Made by a program: the position numbers and the translations under genes. Positions 34,985 through 44,523 of a DNA stretch of 64,000 nt are shown here, piece after piece (the first letter of the stretch is position 1; every line of letters begins with the position of its first letter). The stretch comes from Pseudidiomarina planktonica (lineage in GTDB: Bacteria > Pseudomonadota > Gammaproteobacteria > Enterobacterales > Alteromonadaceae), in assembly GCF_900177775.1 (NCBI RefSeq), contig NZ_FXWH01000004.1, forward strand, positions 51,346-115,345. Direction: 5' to 3'. The notes below the pieces were generated by a model. The model did no database searches and was not told the DNA's origin. It saw nothing but the letters and a program-made list of their open reading frames with translations.

Positions 34985-36124
34985 ATGCTAAAACTGCCAC
35001 CGCTATCGTTATACGTACACATTCCCTGGTGCGTGCAAAAATGCCCCTACTGCGATTTCAACTCGCACACCATGAAAGGTGAGATTCCCGAACAGGCATA
35101 CCTAAATCGTCTGTTAGATGACCTTCGAGCAGACTTAGATGGCGTGCAGGGTCGTAGTTTAACCAGCATTTTTATTGGTGGTGGCACGCCAAGCTTAATC
35201 TCTGCGGCCGGCATTAAGCGCCTGCTTGACGGCATTCAGAGTTATATTCCTTTTGCTAATGATTGCGAAATCACTCTGGAAGCCAATCCGGGGACCTTCG
35301 AAACTGAGCGTTTTGCTGGCTTTGCCACCGCTGGGGTGAACCGACTGTCTATTGGGGTGCAAAGCTTTCAGGCCGAACAATTACAACGACTCGGACGAAT
35401 TCATAACCCTGCACAAGCGGAACAAGCCGCCCGGCACGCAGCCACCTTGCCGCTGAAAAGCTTTAATCTGGACATTATGCATGGGCTACCGCAACAAACA
35501 CTTGCGGCCGCAATGGACGACTTAGCGCAGGCTATAGCTTTGGAGCCCCCCCATATTTCCTGGTATCAGCTGACCATTGAACCTAACACCGCTTTTGCCA
35601 GCCGCCCGCCGCAGTTGCCAGACGATGACACCCTATGGGAAATACAGCTGGCCGGGCAACAATTGCTTGCGCAGGCGGGATATGAACAATACGAAGTAAG
35701 TGCTTATGCTAAACCCGGCGAGCAAAGTAAGCACAATCGCAATTATTGGCTATTTGGAGATTATTTGGGAATAGGATGTGGCGCGCACAGTAAAATTACC
35801 TGGCCGGAGAAAAATAGCATTTTGCGATGTGAAAAAATCAAGCATCCACAGGGGTATCTGGATTTAACCAGACCACTTCGCTACCGGGAATGGTCAGTTA
35901 GTGCTGAAGAGTTACCTTTTGAGTTCTTTATGAATCAACTACGGTTGTCAGAACCGGCACCTAAGCAAGCTTTCGTTGATTACACCGGGCTGTCTAACGA
36001 ACTGGCCGCAGAGTTACTGCAGCCATCCATTGATAAAGGCCTGCTAACCGAAACACCAACCCATTGGCAAACTACCGAACTAGGCAAGCGCTACCTGAAC
36101 AGTATTTTAGATACCATGGTTTAA
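34985..36124 (+). CDS. hemW: HemW, heme chaperone of the coproporphyrinogen III oxidase-like radical SAM family
   Basis: A radical SAM protein related to HemN but acting in heme delivery. The ATG at 34985, immediately after the rdgB stop, gives 379 residues. The cluster motif is CVQKCPYCDFNSH (CX3CX2C followed by D-F-N-S-H, the HemW version rather than the extra-Cys HemN version). Others are SIFIGGGTPSLIS, EANPGTFE, NRLSIGVQSF and HNRNYWLFGDYLGIGCGAHS. The HemW C-terminal helical domain begins near 290. It converges on trmB across a REP-containing gap. Confidence 0.94.
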   Translation: MLKLPPLSLYVHIPWCVQKCPYCDFNSHTMKGEIPEQAYLNRLLDDLRADLDGVQGRSLTSIFIGGGTPSLISAAGIKRLLDGIQSYIPFANDCEITLEANPGTFETERFAGFATAGVNRLSIGVQSFQAEQLQRLGRIHNPAQAEQAARHAATLPLKSFNLDIMHGLPQQTLAAAMDDLAQAIALEPPHISWYQLTIEPNTAFASRPPQLPDDDTLWEIQLAGQQLLAQAGYEQYEVSAYAKPGEQSKHNRNYWLFGDYLGIGCGAHSKITWPEKNSILRCEKIKHPQGYLDLTRPLRYREWSVSAEELPFEFFMNQLRLSEPAPKQAFVDYTGLSNELAAELLQPSIDKGLLTETPTHWQTTELGKRYLNSILDTMV

Positions 36125-36192
36125 CGCATTTGCTGAGCCTCATGCGGCTAGCTAGTCCTTCGGCCGTGAATATTGTTGATGCGGGCACATTG

Positions 36193-36217
36193 CGCCTGAT
36201 GTGGAACATCAGGCTAC
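36193..36217 (-). repeat. REP-like hairpin, copy 1 (between hemW and trmB)
   Basis: Read on the minus strand, the element is GTAG followed by CCTGATG-TTCCA-CATCAGG, a perfect 7-bp stem with a 5-nt loop (stem 36195-36213). The same layout (GTAG foot, CCTG...CAGG stem, TTCyA loop) recurs twice near 63.8 kb with different but complementary inner bases. It lies in the gap between two convergent genes, a typical REP location. No T-run follows, so it is not a standard terminator. Confidence 0.75.
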
Positions 36218-36227
36218 GTGCATTCCG

Positions 36228-36947
36228 TTAGGCGATTCGTTCGAATTGTAGGTCCCAAACGCCGTGGCCCAGCCGCTGGCCACGAGCTTCAAACTTCGTC
36301 AGCGGGCGATGGTCAGGGCGCGGCACATAAGCGTTGTCGGTAGCCAGATTACGGAAACCTTCCGCGGCCTGCATCACTTCAAGCATATACTCCGCATAAT
36401 TTTCCCAGTCGGTTGCCAAATGCAAAATACCACCAGGCTTTAATTTTTTCCGTAACTGCTGCACAAACTCAGGTTGAATAATGCGACGCTTGTGGTGACG
36501 CTTTTTGTGCCATGGATCAGGAAAGAATATCTGGATAGTGCTCAGGCTTTCATCGGCAATACAGTCTGCCAATACCTCAACAGCGTCATGCTCATATACG
36601 CGTAAGTTTTCAACCTGCTGCTCTTCTGCCTCAAGTAAACATGCACCAACACCAGGACGATGAACTTCAATACCAATAAAGTCCTGATCGGGAGCCGCTT
36701 TGGCCATTTCCACCAACGACTTTCCCATACCGAAGCCTATTTCCAGAACGACCGGAGCGGAACGTCCAAATACAGCTTTTAAATCTATAGCTTCAGCTTG
36801 ATGTTCCAGCCCAAGCTTTGGCCATTGCCGTTCCAGCGCACCAGCCTGACCTTTGGTTAAGCGCCCTTCGCGCTTTACAAAGCTGCGAATACGCCGAATG
36901 TACTTACCAGACGCTTCAGCATCTTCAATACTTGCATGTTTGCTCAT
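36228..36947 (-). CDS. trmB: tRNA (guanine-N7)-methyltransferase
   Basis: Methylates G46 in the variable loop of tRNAs using SAM. 239 residues, as in E. coli. Motifs are the SAM site [17 protein letters not shown] near 70-86, [17 protein letters not shown], the [23 protein letters not shown] active-site stretch near 150-172 and [30 protein letters not shown] at the C-terminus. It lies downstream of a REP-like hairpin on its 3' side and back-to-back with ompA's terminator on its 5' side. Confidence 0.97.
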   Translation of the reverse strand: MSKHASIEDAEASGKYIRRIRSFVKREGRLTKGQAGALERQWPKLGLEHQAEAIDLKAVFGRSAPVVLEIGFGMGKSLVEMAKAAPDQDFIGIEVHRPGVGACLLEAEEQQVENLRVYEHDAVEVLADCIADESLSTIQIFFPDPWHKKRHHKRRIIQPEFVQQLRKKLKPGGILHLATDWENYAEYMLEVMQAAEGFRNLATDNAYVPRPDHRPLTKFEARGQRLGHGVWDLQFERIA

Positions 36948-37004
36948 TAAAACTAGCTACTCTGTTGGTGAACTCGAAAATACCCGCACATTATGTCAAA
37001 CAAC

Positions 37005-37035
37005 AAAAAAAGGCGCAGTAAAAACTGCGCCTTTT
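37005..37035 (-). terminator. Rho-independent terminator after ompA
   Basis: The inverted repeat AGGCGCAGT (37011-37019) / ACTGCGCCT (37024-37032) with an AAAA loop. On the minus strand a run of six T follows the stem. It begins about 30 bp past the ompA stop. The flanking A/T runs on both sides could let it act in both directions. Confidence 0.88.
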
Positions 37036-37061
37036 TATTAGTTGTTACCGATAATCAGATT

Positions 37062-38168
37062 TTAGTCTTCAATAACCGGAACCCGGTTGGTAACAGATAG
37101 CTTAGCTTCGATGCGACGGTTAGTTTGACGCGCTTCAGCTGAAGTACCTTCAACTTTCGGACGTTGTTCGCCATAGCCTTTTGAGCTTACGCGACTTCTG
37201 GCAATACCGAAGTTGTTCACCAAACTATTGGCAACGGCTTCTGCACGACGTTCTGACAACCACTGGTTGTAATCATCATCGCCGGTGTAATCCGTATGAC
37301 CTTCAATCACGATATCCAATTGTGGATGTTCTTTCATGAAGTCCGCCATGTCACGAATATCTGACGTTGCACCCGAACGAATTTGCGATGAGTTAATTTC
37401 AAACTCAACCAATAAGGTTTCGGTCAGAGTTTCGTTGGTGTAAATCACACAACCTTCTTCATCAACGCTGTAAGTTGCCGGTGTATTCGGACATGCATCA
37501 CGGCTATTTGGTACACCGTCATTGTCTGAATCTACTGGTGCAGCTGCCGGTTGTGGAGCTGGCCGTGGCTGAGCGCGTTGTGGCGCTGGCGTAGGCTTAG
37601 TTTCCTGACCAGTACTACCGAAGAAGTACTGTAAACCAACAGTAGTCATCACTTCAGTCAGGTTAGTTTCGTTTTGCTGTAAATTAGCTTCCCAGCGAAA
37701 CGCCCAATTGTTATCAATAAAGTTACGATAACCAAAGGTACCCTTATAAAACTTGGTGTCATAACCACCTAATTTAACGCGGGTAATACCTAAACCGGTA
37801 TAGAAGTTAGGCGACATATTATAAATCAGGTCACCACCGTAAGATTCGCCGTTCGCTGATGAACCGAAATCATCCACGTCAGCTGCCAAATCTGTGTAAG
37901 AAACACGTAATTCCCAGTTATCAAAAATACGATAACCAGCTTCAAGACCCATTAAGAATACGTCGGTACCGCCTTCGTATTCTCTTACCTGTCCATCCAT
38001 AATGGCTACGCGGTCAGTGTCTAGCCAACCAAAGCCTGAATTTGCACCGATGTAGAAATCACCGTGCGCTTCCTGTCTATCCTGCGCGTCCTGTGCTGCA
38101 GCTGGTAATACCATGACTGCACTTAATGCAGCAGCAACGGCTGTAGCAATTTTTGTAAAACCTTTCAT
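37062..38168 (-). CDS. ompA: OmpA family outer-membrane porin/peptidoglycan anchor
   Basis: A major outer-membrane protein: an N-terminal eight-stranded barrel and a periplasmic OmpA domain that holds peptidoglycan. The ATG at 38168 has an AGGAGA site and opens a signal peptide (MKGFTKIATAVAAALSA, cleavage near AAAQ-D); an upstream in-frame start at 38195 is poorer. 368 residues. Barrel about 30-185, a Pro/Ala/Gln hinge, one thrombospondin type 3 calcium motif (DSDNDGVPNSRDACPNT), then the OmpA domain with the binding signature VIEGHTDYTGDDDYNQWLSERRA near 310. High expression is suggested by the clean RBS and terminator. Confidence 0.95.
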   Translation of the reverse strand: MKGFTKIATAVAAALSAVMVLPAAAQDAQDRQEAHGDFYIGANSGFGWLDTDRVAIMDGQVREYEGGTDVFLMGLEAGYRIFDNWELRVSYTDLAADVDDFGSSANGESYGGDLIYNMSPNFYTGLGITRVKLGGYDTKFYKGTFGYRNFIDNNWAFRWEANLQQNETNLTEVMTTVGLQYFFGSTGQETKPTPAPQRAQPRPAPQPAAAPVDSDNDGVPNSRDACPNTPATYSVDEEGCVIYTNETLTETLLVEFEINSSQIRSGATSDIRDMADFMKEHPQLDIVIEGHTDYTGDDDYNQWLSERRAEAVANSLVNNFGIARSRVSSKGYGEQRPKVEGTSAEARQTNRRIEAKLSVTNRVPVIED

Positions 38169-38416
38169 GAGATTCTCCTTTGTTCTCAACGGCAAACTTC
38201 ATCAGTTTTATATAACTGATAAAAACTAGTAATTTTGTTCTTGCTTCATGCGCTTCGATTCGGAAATAGTTCTTTAGTTTCGAAGCTTTACGTCATCTTT
38301 ACAGAAGCTCTCAACTATATAAGTATAGCTTGTTAGTGGGCTTTTACGTTAATTTCTGTAATCCTGATCGCCGCTTTTTCGAAATACTTACGAATTGGAT
38401 ACCTTTTGAGTGCTAA

Positions 38417-39484
38417 ATGAACAATCCACCACCCTTATCTACTGGCTTTATTGATAATTTCGCCCGTCGCGTTGTGTCCTGGCAAGCCAGCCACGGGCGC
38501 CACGACCTGCCCTGGCAACAACAGCCGACGCCTTATCAAGTGCTGGTTAGCGAAGTAATGCTGCAACAAACACAAGTAAGTACCGTAATTCCTTACTATC
38601 AGCGCTGGCTTGCCCAGTTTCCCGATGCCGAGAGTTTAGCAGCTGCTACTGACGATGAAGTTATGGCGCTGTGGCAAGGGCTGGGCTACTACGCCCGCGC
38701 CCGAAACCTGAAGAAAGCAGCTAGCTATATTTGTACCGAGCTCGCACATCAAGTTCCGCAACAGCCCGAGCAATTGCGAGAAATTCCCGGAGTGGGTCCC
38801 TACACCGCAGGCGCTATAACTAATTTTGCCTATAATAAGCCTGCAGCCATAGTTGACGGGAACATTAAACGGCTATTTTGCCGGTTATTCGGAATTCATG
38901 GTCAGTTAGCCAGCACGCCCGTAACCAAACAAGTATGGCAATTGGCTGAACAACTTACTCCGGCCACGAATAATCGTAGTTACGCCCAGGGCTTATTGGA
39001 TCTTGGGGCGACTATATGTAAGCCGCGTTCACCCTTGTGCAAACAGTGCCCACTGGCAAGCGACTGCGTGGCCTTTCAGCAAGACCTTATTCACGAATTG
39101 CCCACGCCAAAAGTACGTAAGAGCACACCAACCAAATCCGGCTTTTTCCTGTGGTTGATGAAAGAAGATAAGATTTATCTTGTACGGCGCCCCAAGCAGG
39201 GTATTTGGTCTCAACTGTGGTGCTTACCCGAGCTAAGTAGCCCGCAAGTGGATAAACAGGTACTACAAGAGCACGGCACCTTTAAACATGTATTCAGCCA
39301 TTACAAACTTAATGCCCACGTTTACCAGCCGAGTGCTACAACTAATGAGCAACAGCTATTGAGCATGCTAGGTGTTAACGAAGAACTGCACGGGAGCTAC
39401 GTTGCGGTATCTGAACTTGCCGCTGTTGGGCTGCCCGCGCCGATCCGCAGTTATCTGGAAGCTACTATAGATGCTCTGCAATAA
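38417..39484 (+). CDS. mutY: A/G-specific adenine glycosylase MutY
   Basis: Removes adenine mispaired with 8-oxoguanine. 355 residues (E. coli 350). The helix-hairpin-helix and catalytic region carries SEVMLQQTQVSTVIPYYQRW (catalytic Glu near 43), LPGVGPYT-type REIPGVGPYTAGAI and an aspartate in AAIVDGNIKR. The 4Fe-4S loop is complete: CKPRSPLCKQCPLASDC, the CX6CX2CX5C pattern, near residues 198-214. A C-terminal MutT-like 8-oxoG recognition domain follows from about 230. It precedes yggX, as in E. coli. Confidence 0.97.
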   Translation: MNNPPPLSTGFIDNFARRVVSWQASHGRHDLPWQQQPTPYQVLVSEVMLQQTQVSTVIPYYQRWLAQFPDAESLAAATDDEVMALWQGLGYYARARNLKKAASYICTELAHQVPQQPEQLREIPGVGPYTAGAITNFAYNKPAAIVDGNIKRLFCRLFGIHGQLASTPVTKQVWQLAEQLTPATNNRSYAQGLLDLGATICKPRSPLCKQCPLASDCVAFQQDLIHELPTPKVRKSTPTKSGFFLWLMKEDKIYLVRRPKQGIWSQLWCLPELSSPQVDKQVLQEHGTFKHVFSHYKLNAHVYQPSATTNEQQLLSMLGVNEELHGSYVAVSELAAVGLPAPIRSYLEATIDALQ

Positions 39485-39564
39485 CCCGCACCTAAGTTGC
39501 TTTCGCCGCCCTGGCAGGTAGAATGAAAACAGTTGATACTTTTAATTATTGAGGCACACGCATT

Positions 39565-39837
39565 ATGAGCCGTACGGTTTACTGCCAGTACTTGAAAAAA
39601 GAAGCGGAAGGTTTGGACTTCCAATTGTATCCAGGTGAGCTGGGTACTCGTATTTATGAAAACATATCCAAAGAGGCCTGGGGCCTGTGGCAACAGAAGC
39701 AAACCATGCTAATTAATGAAAAACGCCTGAATATGATGCAACCTGAAGCCAGAACTTTTCTGGAAGAACAGATGAAAGCATTCCTTTTTGAAGGAAAAGA
39801 CGTTGAAATTGAGGGTTATACTCCTCCATCCAAATAA
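39565..39837 (+). CDS. yggX: Oxidative damage protection protein YggX (iron trafficking)
   Basis: A 90-residue protein linked to Fe(II) trafficking and protection of iron-sulfur clusters. The family signature is at the N-terminus ([19 protein letters not shown], conserved Cys7) and [20 protein letters not shown] near 55-74. It follows mutY by 80 bp, the usual pairing with an FeS-containing repair enzyme. A terminator follows 8 bp downstream. Confidence 0.96.
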   Translation: MSRTVYCQYLKKEAEGLDFQLYPGELGTRIYENISKEAWGLWQQKQTMLINEKRLNMMQPEARTFLEEQMKAFLFEGKDVEIEGYTPPSK

Positions 39838-39845
39838 AGTATCCG

Positions 39846-39875
39846 AAGCCCTTTATGGTAAAGGGCTTTTTTTTC
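39846..39875 (+). terminator. Rho-independent terminator after yggX
   Basis: AAGCCCTTTA (39846-39855) / TAAAGGGCTT (39859-39868), a perfect 10-bp stem with a TGG loop, ending in eight T in total. It closes the mutY-yggX unit. Confidence 0.9.
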
Positions 39876-40049
39876 TCTGCTTGTACATTAAAGTAAACAT
39901 GATCGGAACTTTTGCGAACTACATACCCTAGTAAAATAGCGATCATGCTCTAGAGTTATACATGCAGCCTAGAGAATAGCCGTAGATTCTGTTAGACTAC
40001 GAACTACTTTTTAAGCCTCTTTGCCACAAATCAAAGGAAACCTTTAACC

Positions 40050-41171
40050 ATGAATATGCCGACTTGGCATCGTGCTGTATTAAAAGTAGGAAGCGCACTT
40101 ATAGCGCCCGATGAAACTGGTACCAGTACCAAGTATTTGCTCGCAATTGCTCGCTTCATTATTGAATGCCATGAACAAGGCAAAGAAATTGTACTTGTTT
40201 CCTCAGGCAGCGCAGCAGCTGGTAGAAAGCATATAGCTTGTAACCAGGAAAAAATTCCGGTGGTGGTAAAAAAAGCAATGGCCGCAGTTGGACAAACCGA
40301 CATGATGGCTAATTGGTCCCGCTTTTTTGATTTCCCCTGTGCGCAAGTATTGATGACTCACGGCGATTTACGCGATCGCGCCCGTTACGTCAGTGTTAAA
40401 AACACCCTGCATACATTGTTAGAGCACGACGTACTGCCAATTGTTAACGAGAACGATGCGTTAGCAACAGACGAAATGAAAGTAGGCGATAACGATAATT
40501 TATCGGCTATGGTTGCGACGCTGGTTGACGCTGACGCGCTGTTTATTTGTTCAGATATTGACGGCTTGTTTGACGCAGACCCGCGCATTAAACCTGACGC
40601 GAAGAAGATTCCGGTAGTTGACGTTATTGATGAGAAAATTTACTCGCTAGCGGGCGGCACTACTAACAAGATTGCCACCGGTGGCATGCGCACTAAAATT
40701 GAAGCGGCTGAGAAAGCAACGTCGCATGGCATCGACACCTATATAGTAAACGGTCGTGTAGGAGCTACTTTCGAAGAGCTGCTAAACGGCAATAACCCAG
40801 GCACTTTATTTAAGCGCCAGCAAGATCCAATGAGTAATAAGAAACACTGGTTGCGCCACACCCTAATTTCACAAGGTGAAGTATTAGTGGATGAAGAAAC
40901 CGTGGAGCAACTGACTAAACACGGTGCAGCACTTACTGCTGCAGGAATTGTTGATGTACAAGGTGACTTCAACCGCGGTGATGCGGTTCTGGTAAGAAGC
41001 GCTGATAGTGCGGATGCAATAGCAAAAGGCATCTGCCAGTACAGCTCGCATGAGCTGATACACATTAAGGGTCATGAGACTTCTGAAATTGCCGAGCAAT
41101 ATGGCTACAGCCCTATTACCGAAGTTATACCTAGTAACGATTTAATGATATTGGAGGAAGAATACGTATGA
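40050..41171 (+). CDS. proB: Glutamate 5-kinase with PUA domain
   Basis: The first and feedback-controlled step of proline synthesis: phosphorylates glutamate to the unstable glutamyl 5-phosphate that ProA reduces. 373 residues. The amino-acid kinase domain carries AVLKVGSALI, LVSSGSAAAGR, NENDALATDEMKVGDNDNLSA near 130-150 and GGMRTKIEAAEKAT near 210. A C-terminal PUA domain begins near 275 (GEVLVDEETVEQLTKHGAAL). The stop overlaps the proA start as ATGA, consistent with co-translation and substrate handover. Confidence 0.97.
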   Translation: MNMPTWHRAVLKVGSALIAPDETGTSTKYLLAIARFIIECHEQGKEIVLVSSGSAAAGRKHIACNQEKIPVVVKKAMAAVGQTDMMANWSRFFDFPCAQVLMTHGDLRDRARYVSVKNTLHTLLEHDVLPIVNENDALATDEMKVGDNDNLSAMVATLVDADALFICSDIDGLFDADPRIKPDAKKIPVVDVIDEKIYSLAGGTTNKIATGGMRTKIEAAEKATSHGIDTYIVNGRVGATFEELLNGNNPGTLFKRQQDPMSNKKHWLRHTLISQGEVLVDEETVEQLTKHGAALTAAGIVDVQGDFNRGDAVLVRSADSADAIAKGICQYSSHELIHIKGHETSEIAEQYGYSPITEVIPSNDLMILEEEYV

Positions 41172-42421
41172 GTGACTCCGTAGCAACTGAAATTTCTAAA
41201 CGCGCTGCCGTAGCAGCCCGCGCTGTTGCAAAACTGACAACAGCCGAAAAAAATGCCGTTTTACAAAAAATGGCTGATGCCATTCGCGCTTCAGAACAAG
41301 ATATTCTGGCAGTAAATAAGAAAGACCTGCAGCAAGGCAAGGAAAAAGGCCTTAGCGACGCCATGATGGACCGTTTGCAGTTAGATAGCGAACGCGTTGA
41401 AGGTATGGCCACTGCTATTGAAGAAATTATTAAACTGGACGACCCGGTTGGCGAGCGCTACCCGTTCACTGAACGTCCGAACGGTATTAAAGTAGAAAAA
41501 ATGCGTATCCCGCTTGGGGTTATCTGCATGATTTACGAAGCACGTCCTAATGTTACAGCCGATGCTGGCTCATTATGCTTCAAATCAGGCAACGCGGTAA
41601 TTTTACGTTGTGGCCGTGAAGCCATTGATACCAGTAAAGCTATTGCCAAAGCATTGCATCAGGCGTTGCGTGAAAGCAACTTACCAGAAGACGTGATTAC
41701 CGTGGTACCAAGCCCGGATCGCGAACTCATGATGGAATTGCTGAAGCAAGATGATTACATTGATTTGGTTATTCCACGTGGCGGCGAAGGCCTGATTCAC
41801 TTTGTTAGCGATAACAGCAAAATCCCTGTTATTCAGCATTATAAAGGTGTATGCCACCTGTATGTGGACAAAGACGCGGATCAAGAAAAAGCACTAAACA
41901 TTCTGCTGAACGGTAAAACTCAACGTACTGGGGTATGTAACGCCTTAGAAGCGCTGTTAGTGCATTCAGACATTGCCAAAGAGTTCTTACCTAAAGCTGC
42001 CAAAGCGCTGGCAGAAAAGAACGTGAAAGTGCACGCCTGTAAGCAAAGCATTCAGTTCTTTGACGGTGCCGAGGCAATTGCTGATGACGCCTTCGGTGAA
42101 GAGTACCTGGCGCTCGAAATAGCGGTGCGTACTGTAGCTGACTATGACGGCGCGGTAGAGCACATTCAGGACTTTGGCAGCGGCCATACTGAAGTGATTA
42201 TTTCAGAGAATCAGGAAACCGTTGAACGTTTCATTCGTGAAATCGATTCAGCTGTAACTATGGCGAACACTTCGTCACGCTTCTCTGATGGCGGTCAGTT
42301 AGGCTTAGGTGCAGAAATTGGTATCTCAACCAGTAAACTGCATGCCTATGGCCCAATGGGCTTACAATCTCTGACTACCGAGAAATACGTGGTAACTGGC
42401 ACTGGCCAAATCCGCGAATAA
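41168..42421 (+). CDS. proA: Gamma-glutamyl phosphate reductase
   Basis: Reduces glutamyl 5-phosphate to glutamate semialdehyde with NADPH. 417 residues, identical in length to the E. coli protein. It is an aldehyde-dehydrogenase-fold enzyme with PLGVICMIYEARPNVTADA near 115-133, LRCGREA, VIPRGGEGLI, and the catalytic cysteine in KTQRTGVCNALEALLVH near 250-266. SSRFSDGGQLGLGAEIGISTSKLHAYGPMGL is at the C-terminus. It overlaps proB by 4 bp (ATGA). A terminator follows. Confidence 0.98.
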   Translation: MSDSVATEISKRAAVAARAVAKLTTAEKNAVLQKMADAIRASEQDILAVNKKDLQQGKEKGLSDAMMDRLQLDSERVEGMATAIEEIIKLDDPVGERYPFTERPNGIKVEKMRIPLGVICMIYEARPNVTADAGSLCFKSGNAVILRCGREAIDTSKAIAKALHQALRESNLPEDVITVVPSPDRELMMELLKQDDYIDLVIPRGGEGLIHFVSDNSKIPVIQHYKGVCHLYVDKDADQEKALNILLNGKTQRTGVCNALEALLVHSDIAKEFLPKAAKALAEKNVKVHACKQSIQFFDGAEAIADDAFGEEYLALEIAVRTVADYDGAVEHIQDFGSGHTEVIISENQETVERFIREIDSAVTMANTSSRFSDGGQLGLGAEIGISTSKLHAYGPMGLQSLTTEKYVVTGTGQIRE

Positions 42422-42440
42422 GCAGCATTGCTAATACACT

Positions 42441-42471
42441 AAAAAGCCGGGCTAAATAGCCCGGCTTTTTT
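42441..42471 (+). terminator. Rho-independent terminator after proBA
   Basis: AAAAAGCCGGGCT (42441-42453) / AGCCCGGCTTTTT (42458-42470), a perfect 13-bp stem with a 4-nt loop and T-run. Its symmetric A/T ends could also stop transcription of the convergent waaA-kdkA gene, which ends at 42492. Confidence 0.9.
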
Positions 42472-42491
42472 ATATCTTAGTGCCTAATTAA

Positions 42492-44519
42492 TTATCCGGC
42501 ATAGCCATCAAGCAACGCCTGCCAGGCAGATTCATGCCAGTGGAAACTGGTGCCGTGCTCACGTGCTTTTTCGCGTTCCTTGCGCAGTGAACGGCGTAGC
42601 CTATCCAAATTAGCTTGTTGCCAGTCTGCCGCTTCCTTAAACCCACACTTGTCAAAATCTACTATCCACACTTTATTGTCAGCATCTAACATCAGGTTGT
42701 GGCAGTTTAAATCCGAGTGATACACGCCAGCATTATGTAACCGCTTTATTGCCGCACCTACTTCCGCCCAGGTTTCAGTCAGAATGGCGCGTTCACTAAG
42801 AATATGAAATAAGTCCTGCGCATTAGGAATAACTTCTACCAGAATGTCGGCGCGGTAGCCCCACACAGGTGCACGTTCATAGCGAGCGGCAACCGGCTTT
42901 GGTACCGGCAGTTCTAATTCGCGTAATTTCAACAACAAACTGAATTCTGCCATAGCCCGGGTTTTTGCTACCGGTTCGCGAGCAAAGCGGTCGCGGTTAA
43001 ATTTGCCCACTAAGCCGCCCCGGTAGTAATGCCGTAACAACCATTTATTTTCACCACTATCAATAAACCAGGCCGTACTTCTGCCACTGGCTTTGCCCGA
43101 AACTTGTTGCTGCTGCTGCCAGTAGTCAGCACTAAAAATAGCTTCTGATGCCTCAGCCACTAATTCCGGGTCATACCAAATCTCACTAGTACCAATTTTT
43201 TCTGTTTTCATCATAGCTAAGGTCCTGCCCGAGGTTTGAGTTTGCGTGGCTAACTGCTGTTGTGCCACGGCAAACATGCGCTGGGTTGCCCCGGTATCAT
43301 TCGTGAACGCGTTACGAGCTGCCGTTTGCAGCACCTGACATCGGTCAGGTTGCTGTAACAAGCTCTGCCAGTGCTGGGCCAACTCGTGCTGGTCGTTAGC
43401 CCAAAGCAGCGCGTTACACTGGTTTAATCGTTCATAAATAGCTTCAAAGTTAAATACATGCGGACCACTGCAAACCACAGCATCGGCAGCTACTGCTTCC
43501 AGTGGGTTATGACCGCCCCGCTCAATCAGGCTGCCCCCCACAAAAGCAACGTCTGCAACCGCGTACCAAAACAGCAACTCACCCATAGTATCGCCAAGTA
43601 TCACCTGGGTATCTGCGGTGACTGCAGTGCACTGACTGCGCCGAACTGAGTTGAACCCGCCGCTATCGATAAGACTTTGTACTTTATCGAACCGCTCGGG
43701 ATGCCTTGGTACCAAAATAAGTAGCGCGGTGGGGTTCTGAGTTAGTACTTGTGCGAAAGCAGCCAGCACTATTTCATCCTCACCCGCATGCGTACTGCCA
43801 GCCACTAACACAGGTCGTTGTTGCTGTTCACGCCAGTCGGCTGCACTTTGCTTTAGCGCTGCTGAGAGCGCTAAATCAAACTTCAGATTACCACTGACTT
43901 CAATTCGATCAGCTGGCACCCCAAGTTGCTGCATCCGGCTAGCGGTTTCCGGTGTTTGCGCACATACGTAAGTAAGTTGCTGCCAAACTGAGCCGAGCAA
44001 CCAGGCAAAACGCTGATAACTTCGCGCCGAGCGCTCCGACAGCCGCGCATTCATGAGTAACACCGGAATATTACGTTGCTCGCTTTGTGCCAACATCGTC
44101 GGCCATAACTCGGTTTCCAGAATCACGACTAAGCGTGGCGCCAACTTGGTAAAAAACCGGCGCATTGCGGCAGTGGTATCAAAAGGTAAATAACAATGGT
44201 GAATACGGTTCGCAAAGTCAGACTTGGCGAACATATTCTGCAAAATATCAGAGCCAGTTGGAGTCATTGATGTAATGACCAAAGGCAGTTGCGGGTAACT
44301 CTCGGCTAGTTTGGTGATCAAGTTGCGCGCCGCAACAGTTTCGCCAACCGACACGCAATGAATAACAATGCCGTCACGCCACTGCGCTGGTATGTTCTGG
44401 CGCGCCAGCCGTTCGCGCCAGCGCAGGCGATATTCAGGAGCGCGCCGCCCCCGCCACCACAAATACGCAAAAATCAGTGGCAGCAGCAACGGCATCACTA
44501 GCCGATATGAAAAAGTCAT
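42492..44519 (-). CDS. waaA: Fused Kdo transferase (WaaA/KdtA) and Kdo kinase (KdkA)
   Basis: One 675-residue frame encodes two LPS inner-core enzymes. Residues 1 to about 425 are WaaA: an N-terminal anchor (LPLIFAYLWWRGRRAPEYR), HCVSVGETVAARNL with the catalytic glutamate near 60, ETELWPTML, LMNARLSERS, VAGSTHAGEDEI and FVGGSLIERGGHNPLE. Residues about 436-675 are KdkA: LLRHYYRGGLVGKFNRDR, the kinase loop HSDLNCHNLMLD near 615 and WIVDFDKCGFKE. Two adjacent ATGs (43214-43209, Met436/437) have an AGGA exactly 8 nt upstream (43226-43223), so a free 240-residue KdkA may also be made. The glycosyltransferase upstream ends 4 bp before the start. Confidence 0.93.
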   Translation of the reverse strand: MTFSYRLVMPLLLPLIFAYLWWRGRRAPEYRLRWRERLARQNIPAQWRDGIVIHCVSVGETVAARNLITKLAESYPQLPLVITSMTPTGSDILQNMFAKSDFANRIHHCYLPFDTTAAMRRFFTKLAPRLVVILETELWPTMLAQSEQRNIPVLLMNARLSERSARSYQRFAWLLGSVWQQLTYVCAQTPETASRMQQLGVPADRIEVSGNLKFDLALSAALKQSAADWREQQQRPVLVAGSTHAGEDEIVLAAFAQVLTQNPTALLILVPRHPERFDKVQSLIDSGGFNSVRRSQCTAVTADTQVILGDTMGELLFWYAVADVAFVGGSLIERGGHNPLEAVAADAVVCSGPHVFNFEAIYERLNQCNALLWANDQHELAQHWQSLLQQPDRCQVLQTAARNAFTNDTGATQRMFAVAQQQLATQTQTSGRTLAMMKTEKIGTSEIWYDPELVAEASEAIFSADYWQQQQQVSGKASGRSTAWFIDSGENKWLLRHYYRGGLVGKFNRDRFAREPVAKTRAMAEFSLLLKLRELELPVPKPVAARYERAPVWGYRADILVEVIPNAQDLFHILSERAILTETWAEVGAAIKRLHNAGVYHSDLNCHNLMLDADNKVWIVDFDKCGFKEAADWQQANLDRLRRSLRKEREKAREHGTSFHWHESAWQALLDGYAG

Positions 44520-44523
44520 CCGC

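Noticed and set aside
36193..36217. Hairpin between hemW and trmB as a terminator
   Set aside because: No T-run on either strand, and the same hairpin family recurs near 63.8 kb, so REP-like is the better call.
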